Assembly: GCA_029948255.1 (NCBI GenBank)
Contig: JALIZF010001507.1
Coordinates: forward strand, 124,001 to 188,000
Direction of reading: 5' to 3'
DNA from: Telmatactis stephensoni
Taxonomy: Eukaryota > Cnidaria > Anthozoa > Actiniaria > Isophelliidae
DNA length: 64,000 bases
Below are positions 13,126-24,325 of the stretch, piece by piece (the stretch's first letter is position 1; every line of letters begins with the position of its first letter). A program made the translations under genes and the position numbers. The notes below the pieces were generated by a model, which searched no databases, had not been told where the DNA came from, and saw nothing but the letters and a program-made list of their open reading frames with translations.

Positions 13126-14245
13126 ATGTCAGATATTTCCTCGTGTTCAGACGAAAGTATCTCCTCTGATGATTCAGAGTATAATTATATCCCCGGATAC
13201 TTGGCAATCGAGGCCGAAATTAACACACAAACAACAACATATGAGATGGGTGACGAACAAGATACCGGGCCATATTCAAACGAGCCACTAGCGGACGAAG
13301 AGTGGACCAAAGAATATAAAAAACGTCTTGAAGAAAAAAAGAAAAGAAACAAGATGCTAAGCAGTCGTTTAGAGGGTGTCGAAGCTACAGAAAAATGGTA
13401 AGTCTGCAAGCGTTACTCGACTTGTTGTTTATAAACTTACTTCTCAGCTCGCCGACGTACGTAAAGCGAGCTCCGTACGTACAGCTTTTCCTTTTGGCTA
13501 AAAGTATTTTAATCTAAATTGTTTTTTCAAAGTTTTATTTATACTTTTAGGTGTTCTTGTGGTAATTGCAGTACTCAGTATCTCATGAACTATAAAGAAT
13601 GTCATTGCTGTCAAGAAATAGAGCAATGTTTGGAAGCACTTAGTTCGCCAACAGTACTGGAGGATACGAAAGAAATCATGGGTTGTATAACCCAACATCC
13701 TGGATTTCCTTCTGTGTGCCTAGACAAATGGGTGTTGAGATTAGCAGCCAATAAATATAGAAGGATTGACGGGAAAAGTTATACAATTACCGGATCAGAG
13801 GAGGCGTAAGTACAGCTATTAAAAGTAGTATGGTTTGGAAGTGAATAAAAGCCTTGCATAAGAACTTACTGTATTTGGACCCTGTATTTGCTGATTACAA
13901 CAATCTAAACAAACTAAAGGGAAAAGCAGTCTAAACTATACTTGTTTTGTGTATCATCAACTTCTTTGCAATGTTGTGTATTTACCAGCATCATAATTTC
14001 AACCTTAAAGTTCATAGTTCCATGTCTGATGAAATGATTTTTGTAATTGCTCTTTGTTCAGATTTCTTAGAAGCATATCTTATAGAGAATTTATCCACTT
14101 GGTGTTTGGAAAGCTAGGAAGAGACAGAGTACCACTACCAGCATGTGCCTACCATTCCATTAGAAAGACATTTAAAGCATTGGGTGAGGAATTTGTAGGA
14201 TTTGAAGACGACGACGACGATGATGATGATGATGAATTTGACTAA
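13126..14245 (+). CDS. Stand-alone P2X7 C-terminal (cytosolic ballast) domain protein
   Basis: Exons 13126-13397, 13551-13805 and 14062-14245 close to 236 residues plus stop. The start ATG (MSDISSCSDES) is the first Met in the exon. The N-terminal third is acidic and Ser-rich with a charged helix. From about residue 90 comes a Cys-rich module (CSCGNC, ECHCCQEI, GCITQHPGF, SVCLDKWVL). It ends with VPLPACAYHSIRKTFK, which matches the zinc-binding ballast domain of vertebrate P2X7 receptors (PSCCRWRIRKEFP in human). The tail is a run of Asp. There are no P2X channel membrane helices, so this is a soluble protein. Many invertebrates carry such channel-free copies; their role is not established. 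It lies ~150 bp outside the left end of the large transposon. Confidence 0.85.
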
Positions 14246-14397
14246 AAACTATTCTGACTTCTTTTCATTTTGCAAATACTACCAGAATGCTTTACAAATT
14301 TTCATTCTTATTCAGGGTTTTATAACCTTTTGAGAATAGTAAAAATATTAGCACTAAATTTTTTTGTTTACATTACAAAAGATTGGTAATAGTTGTT

Positions 14398-14815
14398 TAT
14401 GGAGGGGGATTACGGACATAAATGCAATTCGATCGTATTTTATGCCATTGGATCGTATTCCTACCGTCATTAAATCGTAACTCGTGTCCTTTTACCGTAA
14501 ATCATGTTATCGGATCCTAATTCCTACTGTCATTAGCTCGTAAATCATGTCATTCGACCGTAACTCGTGCCATTCGATCGTACTTCACGCCATTGGATCG
14601 TACTTCATGCAAGTGGATCGTGATTCATATCATTTGTCCGTAACTCATGCCATTCGATCGTAATTCAGCCGTTTGACCGTAACTTATATTCGATCGTAAT
14701 TCATGCCATTCGATCGGACCTCTTAGGAAGCGACATTCAATTGGATCGTAAACCACGTGATCATAACCATGAGCCTGCAGTAACTTGTGGTGGCGGTTTT
14801 TGCGGGATTCCTGTG
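14398..14815. repeat. Left long TIR with subterminal repeats
   Basis: It matches the reverse complement of 27798-28217 almost base for base (for example one C/T change near 14589 and a 2-bp gap near the inner edge). It contains about ten to fifteen copies of a ~20-bp unit built around CCATTCGATCGTAATTCATG, with variants. The dense CGATCG repeats are likely transposase-binding sites (inference). The first HECT-gene ATG is ~110 bp inside. Confidence 0.9.
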
Positions 14816-14926
14816 GTGGGTTTTACCCAGCATGCTTCTCTTCTCGATCTCGTTTCTCCTTCCATGTGCTTAAAGTTGGAATTGTTATAAGCTTACTCAG
14901 TAAACTTTATATCTATACTCAGTAAA

Positions 14927-17900
14927 ATGAATAATAATATCGAATTGCAAAGAGAGTTGCAAAGAACTAGCGCAGCTCTTAGAAGTGTGCTAGATACTAT
15001 CAGGAACTCTCCAGCGAATGCTGGATCTGGCGCACAGCCGGTTGCAACAGCTACTAGTGCAAATGTCACTACTCCTGCTACCAGTCAAAGTGCCGCGGCC
15101 CAAGACTTTAGGTAAGCTTAATAACTTTCTGCTATTGTTTTAATGGTTTCAATATATTTAGACCCTATTTATTTTTAAATTTACCAGAGTTTTAAAAATA
15201 CATTTTTTACTTTTGACAAAATTACTAGATGTGTAAGTTACGTAACATCAGTGTTAATAATAATTTCATGCATTATGCTTACATGTAATTCTATAATTTT
15301 CAATTGTTTAATCAAAACTTTTCAGTAGCAAATAGTGCAAAATTGTTACATGCTTTTATGCACCTATCAATGTAAGTCACAGGGAGGGGGGATTTGAAAT
15401 TGAAGAAATTGACCGCAATTTCAGTGTATTTTATGGAAGTTATATGTGTTCTATACAAATATTTGAGTGATTTTCTTCTTCCCACCCTGGGGAATATTTT
15501 TGGGAGATTTTTGATTTTTTGATTTTTTTTTTTTTTTTGATTTTTGATTTTTTGATACCGTAAATCCTTAAGGCATGCTTGATGGGGGGCTTATTGGAGG
15601 GAGAGGGCTTAATAGAGGGGGAGGGCTTATTTATTTTTCAAATAAAAACACAGCATCAGAACAAAGTTGTCAGGCAAAAAAAAAGAAAAGAAACAAGTAC
15701 AAAGTTTAATAATTCTTCGCATGGCACTAGAGCAAAGAGTAGACAAACTGCTTAAGATGAAGCTTATTAGATTTCTTCCTTTAAAAAGGGAGGCTAATTG
15801 GAGGGAGGGGGCTTAAAAGAGGAATTACGGTGGGTGCATTAGTTTTGTAATGATTCATAAATTGAACAGTGAATAATATAAGATATCATATTTATTGCAA
15901 TGTATCTAGAGTATAAATACTCTTAAGTATATATAGTGACAATTACCTTGTAAACAGCTGATAAACTTTTAGCTAACTTAAGACTAGTTCATTTATGTAG
16001 TGTCCCGCATAAATTATTACATTTTATACAATTTACAAAACTTATTGAAATGACTGTCTGACATTACGGTGGCTCGCTATGCCTTTAGTTTCTCTTGGGC
16101 CATACCTTTGCCTTTTATTTTACAAAATTGTTAACTTAAAGCCTTATATACTTGGTTTTTGGACCAGTTACAACAATAAGATTGAAGTATTTAAATGGTA
16201 GCTGGCAGTATCAGCTCGATCAGCCTTACCATTGCAATGATAAACAATATTTTGCTTTTTGTACAATTTTAAACACGATTTGCTCTAGGCAAACTGTAAA
16301 TGTAAACAACATCATAAATGCCAATCTAGTGCAAAACATGTGCAAACATTTTAAAGAAAACTAGACGCATACCTGCGACTGACCTCGCGCGGCTTCCCTT
16401 GATAACGGGAGCGTTAGTGATGTTTAAAAATGTATCATGTGAATGGTCTCCTTCGCAGCCGTTTTTAGTGTCGACCGGGCTCCCTGTACACTATAAAAGA
16501 AGCTCCCAATGTTGGCTCACGATCACGAGAAGAGCTGAAGCTATGTTGATAATTGTAGTAAACAAACCTTGAATAACGAGATATCGTGTTTCTTGTCATC
16601 TTTATTAGACTTATTGTGACTTCCACATTGCATGTACAGTCATACAATTAGTTTTATCTAAGATATCACAGTGTAGTAATCGAAGAACCTCAATGTTTTG
16701 TAGCCTAATACAGTAAATATTAACACTATAAAAACAGAGAAGTGGGAAATATTTCCTTGAATAATTAACAATTATTCGCCGAAGGCGAAGTGATTATCGG
16801 GGAATATATTTACCGAGCTGCGAGTCACATGGCGGCTTGCTGTAGACACGAATCGGCAGTCCTGTGATATGTTGTTCGCTAAAAGTACTTGTAATCTTCG
16901 CTTTTTTGTCGGTAGTACCTTGTTGATGTTCTTTATTTGAGTCCTTTGCTGTTCCTCGTTCAAGAGGCTGTATTTGTTAGCATATAGACCATATAAACAG
17001 CTTTTGATAAGATAGCTAGCTTGTTTGATAGATATTTCACGATAGGCACTTTCACTCTCCAAATGCCGTTTCGAAAAACGCTCGACATCTTTTAGTGTGG
17101 CAATACCGTGAATAGAGTGTGAATTTGTGAGTAGTTTGAGCGTACTGCAAGAAGACTTCGTATTCATATCACTGTGCACTTCGGCCGCCATTTAACTTTG
17201 ACAAACCACGCTACATGAAGATCACGTTCATCGTAGTGCTCATGCGCGCGTGCATGTCCACTTCCGGCGTCTACTTCCGGCGTTTTGAGGCCGAAAGCAA
17301 AAAAAAATAAGAAAACGACCGAACACTAACCTCGCGCGTCGGCTTTCGCCGCCGTCCGCACGAGGAATAAATCTGTTTGATTTCAAGTTATTTGTGAAAT
17401 ATGGGATATTATCATTGGTAAGAATAACTAAATTGATAGCTATAATTGATTTATAATCGACAAATAATCATGCATATAAGTACTGTACTTCTAACAAGAT
17501 ACTTTATCATTTATATTTGTACTTTAAAAAATGACTGTATGTCTGGAATATCCCAAATGTTAGCCAGTCACGAAATGTTTGTCATTTACATATCAATTTT
17601 AATTGGCTGAAGTCTGGGATATTCCAGGAATGCAATCTTTTTTCAAAGTACAAATTTAAATAATTTAAATGACAAATTAACTGTAGATGTAAATGGTACC
17701 ATGTTTTCTGTAAAAGAAGAGTCATTCAAAAAAGATCACTTTGCTGTATTTAGTTAGCTCAGTGATATGTTAGGGCATGACTAACCAGGAGCTGTCCACA
17801 GATCCGCCAGCCATCCACAGTGCCTACTCTTATTTACACCTTCATAGTTTATCATAATGGAATACATTTCTCTTTTTGGCATAACACTTTCAGGACACCT

Positions 17901-20900
17901 CAAATAATTTCTGCCTCTAGATATCCCCTGGCAAATTTCTGGAATTATCCATGGTCTACAATGGGGAAAATATAGCTAGAACTTTTTGAAACTTGTGTGT
18001 TTTACTTGAAATTTAGTATAAATTAAATTGCAAATCTGGAAAGAAAATACCCATGAAGTGATGTATGTCATATTTCATTTCTATCTATAGACAAGCTTTT
18101 CCTGGGCTTTGCTCAAGAAATGTTACAAACAAGAGGCCATCCAAAAATGGGTTGGAACCAAAGAGCAAAAGGCCTACGCTTGGTTATTTACCCTTCCATC
18201 GAGCCCCAGAGACATGGACTCATGATTTTTGTTTGCTCAGCCGCTGCGATGAGGAGACAACCCCTGACAGGCAAAGAATGGAAGTCTTGGTGCAGGCTGG
18301 GCTTGGTAGACTAAAGATTGTATTCCCAAATAAGAAGGCTTCACATAAAGAAGTTGAGACTTTCCTAGAAGGAAAGTTTCCAAGACTCAAGCAAGGAGGA
18401 GGTTTTCATGTACTTAGGGCTGTAGGGGGTGGAGGAGGGCAGAGGCCTTTGCAACTGTTACAGCCAGGAAAGGAAGGCTATTCTGTTCCATTCTTAAAGG
18501 AGCGGCTCGGTCAGGCGATGGGATATATTAGGCCTTTACAAATGGATCTCGATGAATCTGTCATGCAGTTAGAGGTACTTTCATTTTTTGAATTTAAATG
18601 GTGTTTTTTTAATTGTATGTGATTGTTCTTTATTTTTTTATTTATTTTAACCAAAAACTTATAAGGGAATGGAAACATGTAGCGACAATTCATTTGTTGG
18701 GTTGTATAGACATTCAATACTTGCATCACAGCCTTTCAAAAGTTGACAAAACTACTACAGCTTGCAATAATACCTAAGTACTTGTTTAATAAAGATTGAA
18801 TTTTTTTAATAAGTACCATTTTTACTTGAAGTTTCAGCTGCCAAAGAAGCAAAAGGGTTAATGATTAAAAATGATATGCATAATATATTCCACATATATA
18901 CAATATGACAATATTATGTTAACAAAAACTTATTTTGCACCAGGTAGAGGACTCCCCTAAAGTAAATTACATCAACTGTGGACTGTCTCTTTTCATGACA
19001 AATATCAAAGAACACCAGAAAGACTGTGTGGGTGGGTCAAGCCAAATACCCACACAACAGGCATCACAACAAGATCCAGTTGATTTAAAATCAAGGTAAA
19101 TCATTGGACGTATTATATAGTACAGTTAGTGTTCATAATAGAAAATAAAAAGGTTACTATTCCCTTAGATTTGTCATTAATGGACTTCGACAAGTTCATT
19201 CTAAGTTTAAAACTGAATTGTAGGTCGCGCACAAAATTTAAAAATTATGTAAATACAGTAATTTCAAGTAATTTTTAATTTTAGAGAAGTATTTCGCTGT
19301 CTTATTTTAGCTTGAAAAAGGGCTATATGGCTGAAAGCTCGGTAAAATAAAAGCCTTGGTCAAAGAAACAATTTGATGAATTCAAATTCATTCTAGTTGA
19401 GGTCTAAGCATTATATTTCAAGGACAACTATTTTTTATTTCTTGTTGAGACCTCAATCCTATTCTGTACTCGATGAATGTCAATGCCACAAAAGGTGTAC
19501 TTAAAAAAAATATTTTTGTCTATCAGTAGTTCATACATCAGTGTCCCGATTGACAAAAAGGAAGACCAGTCTGCTTCAGGTTAGTAACCCGAACTGAAAC
19601 ATTTTATACAGGTATGCTCCGCCCGGACTCCCGACCCCTTACCCTTTCACATAGTAAATTTTGGAAAATCGTACACTTTTCACATTGTAAATTTCAAAAA
19701 TTGCCCCTTTCACATACCAAATTTTGAAAAAATCGCCCCTTTCACATACCAAATTTCAGAAATTTGTACATCTTTCCTGAACATGATACCCCTTTCATAG
19801 CTTTCCCTAAAAAGGTACGCATAGCTGTGGCCTGAAAAACAAAGGTACCCCTTTCCCATAGCTGGGGGCTCAAAAAGGTACCCCTTTTGGGCGGAGCATC
19901 CCAGTATAGTCAATTATAGGGAGTACCCCCCCCCCCCTGGGGTAATTGTTGGTTGACATATGATTATGTGATATAAATTCTGATTCATGAGTCTGATTTC
20001 ATTTAAGTCCAAGCAGTAAAAGATATAATGCCATTTGCAACGGAAGAAATGATAGAAAGTGCACTTGGACTTACAAGTGGGAACATAAATGATGCCATAG
20101 ATCATTTATTGAATCAGAGGCAGTTAACAGAGGGCAATGCTACAGGTAATTGTATTGTGTGTTTGTTTTCTTTCAAACTACAATCTACAAATTTAATTAT
20201 ATGGTTATCATAAATGTGGTGTTATTTCACCAGTAAAAGCACAGTTGTGTAGGACTTGTCAAGTCTATTTATACTTATTAGAAATATAGTCAATCACTTA
20301 ATATGAGCAAATGTGCACTCTGATTGGCTACTCTACTAATATTTACAGCGCGAAGCTCAAAACTGTGACCATTGATAATTTATTCGCATATTTTCACCCT
20401 CCAATCGGAGACAAGATAGCACAATCCTACATCGCTGATTGGATAATTGCCTAGCCAAAAGTATGCGAATAAATTACTAGTGGTCACACTTGAACTCCTC
20501 GCGCTGTAACAATAATGGGAAAAAAATAAACAAACAAATAAATAAGCAAGTAAATGATAGATGTAAAAAGGCGTGTTTTCATAACCTTGGTCTATCACCT
20601 CTGACTGTCATCTCATATATTGTGACAAAAAAACATAACAGAACATTCACTTTTTCTCATGATCCTGTGATTGACTATATAATAATTAAAACAATTCATT
20701 TCACTCAATCTCGTCATTCTTGAGCATGATAGCTGACTTGACAAGGCTTGTCAGCTGTCAGCTCCTGTATGACTCGATTTTGTGGAATAATTGTTAAATG
20801 TACCCCTATATATTTGAGAGGTGACCATATATTGTTTGCACTCTAAAAGAATGACCAAAGTCTTCTGTGGTTGCAAGGCTACCAGTGATTAATCTTGACT

Positions 20901-23540
20901 TGTTATTATTGTTCAAAACCAATAATTAAATTGCCAAAATATAAAAAATGATGAACAAATTTATCCAATAATATTAATCATATAAACTTATTTTTTTAGA
21001 TGACAGTAATATTAATCTTAATGAAAGCCAGATCAATATCAGTGACGATGAGAGTGAGCTCACCCCAGCACCATTCATGGGTTTGTCCGAAGAAACCACA
21101 CCAAATACTGCCCTGCAGTTATTCAGAACTGCAATGCTAGACCACGATACCCAATGCCAGAGAATTTCTGTTTGCAGAATTGATGGCATTCTGGGGCTAA
21201 GGCAAGACATACTGCACGTTTACAAGAACCCCAAAACCAATCTAAAAGTTTCTCCACGAGTGAAATTTGAAGATGAGGAGGGCGTGGGCAGTGGTCCTGT
21301 CAGGGAGTACTTTGAGGAGGCTATTAAAGCCCTTGATGAGGGACTTCCGTACCCTAAGAAGTCACAGCTGTTCCTCGAAGGAGAACCTGACCACAGAATT
21401 CCCACTAATGATCGGGAGTTAAGGATCACAGGGGCATACAAGGCCATGGGGAAGATCATTGGCCATGCTGCACTTCACAGCAATTCTTGTCTACATGGTC
21501 TCTTGCCAGTATTCAAGAAATTGTTATCTTCGAGTGCCATTGACCCAACAGAATTACCTCTGACAGTTGATGACATACCAGACTTTGAATTGAGAGAAAT
21601 GATTACTGAGGTAAGTGCTTTTAAGCATAAAAATCATGCATATTTCACAACCTATAACTGACCGAGAACTTATGCATTCATCAACCTTGAAGATTGCATT
21701 TTCTGACACTAGTATCTCATACAGTATGAGTAATCTTAAACTAATAACACCCACGTAGCTTGTAAACTCCAACCATATATAATATTTAATGAAAGTCAAT
21801 TTCCATGATGATGCAAATCATTTGTTATGTTCACTTTGTTACTTCACACTGTAATACAAAAGAAAGATCTTTCATGGTAATATGTGACCTTGGCAATTTG
21901 CATCGAAGCCCAACATTTCCATTCATCCTATCATATCTTTGAATGGAAATGATTAATAGTGACAATAGAATAATAGTGCATGTATGTTCAAAACAAAGGC
22001 TGATGATAAAAATACTAAAAACAGTGTTCCATTTAATTCTGTACTTTATCATTTAAATTTGTACTTTCAAAAATGACTGTATGACTGGAATATCCCAGAT
22101 TTGAGCCAATCAGAAAATGTTGCTCATTTAAATATCAATTCTGATTGGCTCAAATCTGGGATATCCCAGTAAGGCAATCTTTTTTAAAAGTAACAAATTT
22201 AAATGGTACACTGTTTAAACTAGAGTATTGTGAAGTTTTGGGTACCAGCCCCTCTTAGATAAAGATGTGGTGTATGTATACTATAGGCAAATTAATTTTG
22301 CTGTAAACAATCAATGCATGGCATCAATGTTCATATCACATAGCTGATGTGTTTACATGTATTAAATACTTTGCTATTTTTCTTGTGTAGCTTGATATGT
22401 TGCCCTTAGATGAAAAACCCAGCTCTGAACTACGAGCCAGGTTGGAGCCTTATATGTACGAAGCAGGGCTTGACCTCGACCAACTTGCTGCATTGGAAAA
22501 CAGGAAGATCATTGTACAGGGTCTATTGATTTTCCATGTAGTGGAAAAGCGTCGCCTCGTATTGGATGAGATCATTAAAGGTAATATTTTAAAAGTGTGG
22601 ATTGGCAGTATTCGAGAATTATCCAAGATTACCTCACGCAAATACAAAATGTAACTCATTTAGGAATGGAAGATGTAAAACTATACAGCAACCTTCAGAA
22701 ATACCCAAACTTGGCAGAACTTATCTTCCCAACAGATGCAGAACGAGTTGTAAGTGGGAAGGACATCAAAGATGCATTCTACATAGATGATGATCTCAAT
22801 GATGATGGGAAAAGAGCTGTAGAGTTTTTAAAACTCTACATTGACAACATTGAAGGCGTTGAAGGTAACAACTAATTAGCACAAGCAATAACAATCCAGT
22901 ACCAATTGAGGGAAGGAAATTAATATTGCTTCCCCCCCCCCCCCCAGTTTTTCAAGGCTTGTTACAGTCCTGTGCACGGTATCTTGTATTACATGCTCTG
23001 ATAGTAGGGAGTAAAAGAGAGTCGAAAAAAAAAATAAGTTATTTACCAGCTATAAGTCAGTCCATATAGTAAAAACCTGCCCTCGGCCTTGGATAAAAGA
23101 CCTCACCGCCCTTGATTTGTACTCCCAAGATTTCGGGCAGTTTTTCACCAGACTGATTGACCTGTAGCCAGTAAATGACATTAAAACAGTGTTTCATTTA
23201 ATTCTGTACTTAATCATTTAAATTTGTACTTTCAAAAATGACTGTATGACTGGAATATCCCAGATTTGAGCCAATCAGAAAAATTGAAGATAAATATGTT
23301 AAATACATTTCAGGAGGTAAAAAGCTCAAAGATTTTCTTTCCTTTTGGACTGGAGAACCGAAACTGAGATCAGCAAGTGAATCATTAAGTGTCAAATGTA
23401 ACGATGAAATCAACCTACCGATGTCAGAAACTTGTTTCAAGGCCATCACATTGCCATCAAAGTATAATAAGTATGAAGATTTTGAAAAGTTCATCAACAT
23501 TGCCATCCAATATGGCTCTTCAGGCTTCTCATTTCACTAA
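14927..23540 (+). CDS. HECT-domain E3 ubiquitin ligase-like protein of the IS3-like transposon
   Basis: Nine exons (14927-15111, 18091-18574, 18944-19095, 19527-19579, 20017-20145, 21000-21610, 22391-22580, 22664-22864, 23314-23540) join to exactly 743 codons plus stop. Domains in order: a short helical N terminus; a conserved block of ~160 residues (HDFCLLSRCDEETTP .. GYIRPLQMDLDESVMQLE); a small CGLSLFMTNIKEHQKDC segment; a UBA/CUE-like helix (about 292-325); an acidic INISDDESE stretch that resembles a SUMO-interacting motif; and a HECT domain from about 360 to the end. The C-lobe has LPMSETCFKAITLPSKYNKY with the catalytic Cys at about 709. HECT enzymes pass ubiquitin through this Cys. 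It resembles genes annotated in other animals as G2/M-phase-specific E3 ligase-like. All motifs look intact. Confidence 0.85.
15556..15832. mobile_element. MITE-like element with CCGTAA ends
   Basis: TACCGTAAATCCTTAAGGC at the left is mirrored by GAGGAATTACGGTG at the right, with G-rich GGAGGG blocks inside. It lies in intron 1 of the HECT gene next to a T-rich tract (15480-15555). Confidence 0.5.
16060..17420. mobile_element. Diverged copy of the 23645-24325 foldback element, interrupted by an insert
   Basis: 16070-16360 resembles the left arm of the foldback at 23645. The loop sequence TCTGTTTGATTTCAAGTTAT reappears only at about 17371. The intervening ~1 kb (about 16361-17365) is therefore an insertion of different, more GC-rich DNA, including the minus-strand reading frame at 16772-17191. 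Confidence 0.55.
16772..17191 (-). CDS. Hypothetical 139-aa protein in intron 1 of the HECT gene, opposite strand
   Basis: An open frame from an ATG (MAAEVHSDMNTKSSC) to a stop at the palindromic TTCGCCTTCGGCGAA. The residue composition is protein-like, with a helical central part rich in Lys, Arg and Leu. I recognise no domain. Two ACTTCCGG (ETS-type) motifs lie upstream at about 17260-17280 on the + strand, as in TATA-less promoters. It could be a captured first exon of a host gene or a chance frame. Low confidence. Confidence 0.3.
   Translation of the reverse strand: MAAEVHSDMNTKSSCSTLKLLTNSHSIHGIATLKDVERFSKRHLESESAYREISIKQASYLIKSCLYGLYANKYSLLNEEQQRTQIKNINKVLPTKKRRLQVLLANNISQDCRFVSTASRHVTRSSVNIFPDNHFAFGE
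17516..17690. mobile_element. MITE copy 1 (GGAATATCCCA arms)
   Basis: ATTTGTACTTTAAAAAATGA .. GTCTGGAATATCCCA is mirrored by TGGGATATTCCAG .. AAAGTACAAAT. The same family occurs at 22039-22211 and 23200-23284. It lies in intron 1 of the HECT gene. Confidence 0.75.
19605..19908. mobile_element. MITE with TATGCTCCGCCC ends and internal repeats
   Basis: The left TATACAGGTATGCTCCGCCC is mirrored by GGGCGGAGCATCCCAGTATA at the right. The interior is built of tandem ~30-bp CCCCTTTCACATACCAAATTT units. It lies in an intron of the HECT gene; a C-run follows at 19927-19938. Confidence 0.75.
20343..20509. mobile_element. MITE with TTACAGCGCG ends
   Basis: The left TTACAGCGCGAAGCTCAAAA and TTATTCGCATATTTT are mirrored by AAAGTATGCGAATAAATT and CCTCGCGCTGTAA at the right. 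A diverged relative lies at 2850-3040. It sits in intron 5 of the HECT gene. Confidence 0.8.
22039..22211. mobile_element. MITE copy 2 (GGAATATCCCA arms), the best preserved
   Basis: Arms TGACTGGAATATCCCAGATT and AATCTGGGATATCCCAGT form a near-perfect inverted repeat with GATTTGAGCCAATCAGAA inside. It lies in intron 6 of the HECT gene. Confidence 0.85.
23200..23284. mobile_element. MITE copy 3, left half only
   Basis: Matches the left half of 22039-22125 almost exactly (TGACTGGAATATCCCAGATT), then stops at CAATCAGAAAAATTG, 30 bp before the last HECT exon. The high identity to copy 2 suggests a recent event or gene conversion. Confidence 0.75.
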
Positions 23541-23644
23541 AGAAGCTGTCTTTAGTTTAAAGTTTTCTTAAGTGTACAATGTTCACAGGTTGAAATAACA
23601 ATTTTTGATAGTGAACCTATCACTTTCTAGTAGAATAAGATGCA

Positions 23645-24325
23645 TTTAAGGCGAGTCACAGTAGTATTTTTGGACCATACCTTTTCTTTTCATTTGGCTT
23701 ACTTATAGCCTTAATGTATACCAATATACTTGATTTTTAGATCAGTTATAGAGCTAAGATGGAAGTTTCGAATAATGTCAATTTCGGCTTCATCGGTGTT
23801 GCCTTAGCAACGATAAATAAATATTCATGAGATAGCTTTTTGCCAAATATCATCAAATTTCTCTCAAACGCGATCAGCTCTAGACAAGCAGTAAACGACA
23901 TAATAAACTTCAAACTAGTGCAAAACATTTCCGACTATTTTGAAGAAAATCAGTCTGTTTGATTTCAAGTTATTCGCAGAAAGCATACTTTATGGAATAA
24001 ATTAAAATCAAACAGATTGATTTTCTTCAAAATGGTTCGAAATGTTTTGCACTAGTTTAAAGTTTATGATGATGTTTACCGCTTGTCTAGAGCTGTTCGC
24101 GTTTGAGAGATATTTGATATTTGACAAAAAGCTGTCTCATGAATATTTATTTATCATTGCTAAGGCAACACTGATGAAGCCGAAATTGACATTATTCAAA
24201 ACTTCCATCTTAGCTCTATAACTGATCTAAAAACTAATTATATTGGTATACGTTAAGACTATAAGTAAGCCAAATGAAAAGTAAAGGTATGTTCCAAAAC
24301 AATACTACTGTGACTCACCTTAAAG
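23645..24325. mobile_element. 680-bp foldback element with ~320-bp arms
   Basis: TTTAAGGCGAGTCACAGTAG at the left is mirrored by CTACTGTGACTCACCTTAAA at the right. The arms pair along nearly their whole length around a short loop at about 23965-24000. No coding content. It lies ~100 bp after the HECT stop codon. Confidence 0.85.
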
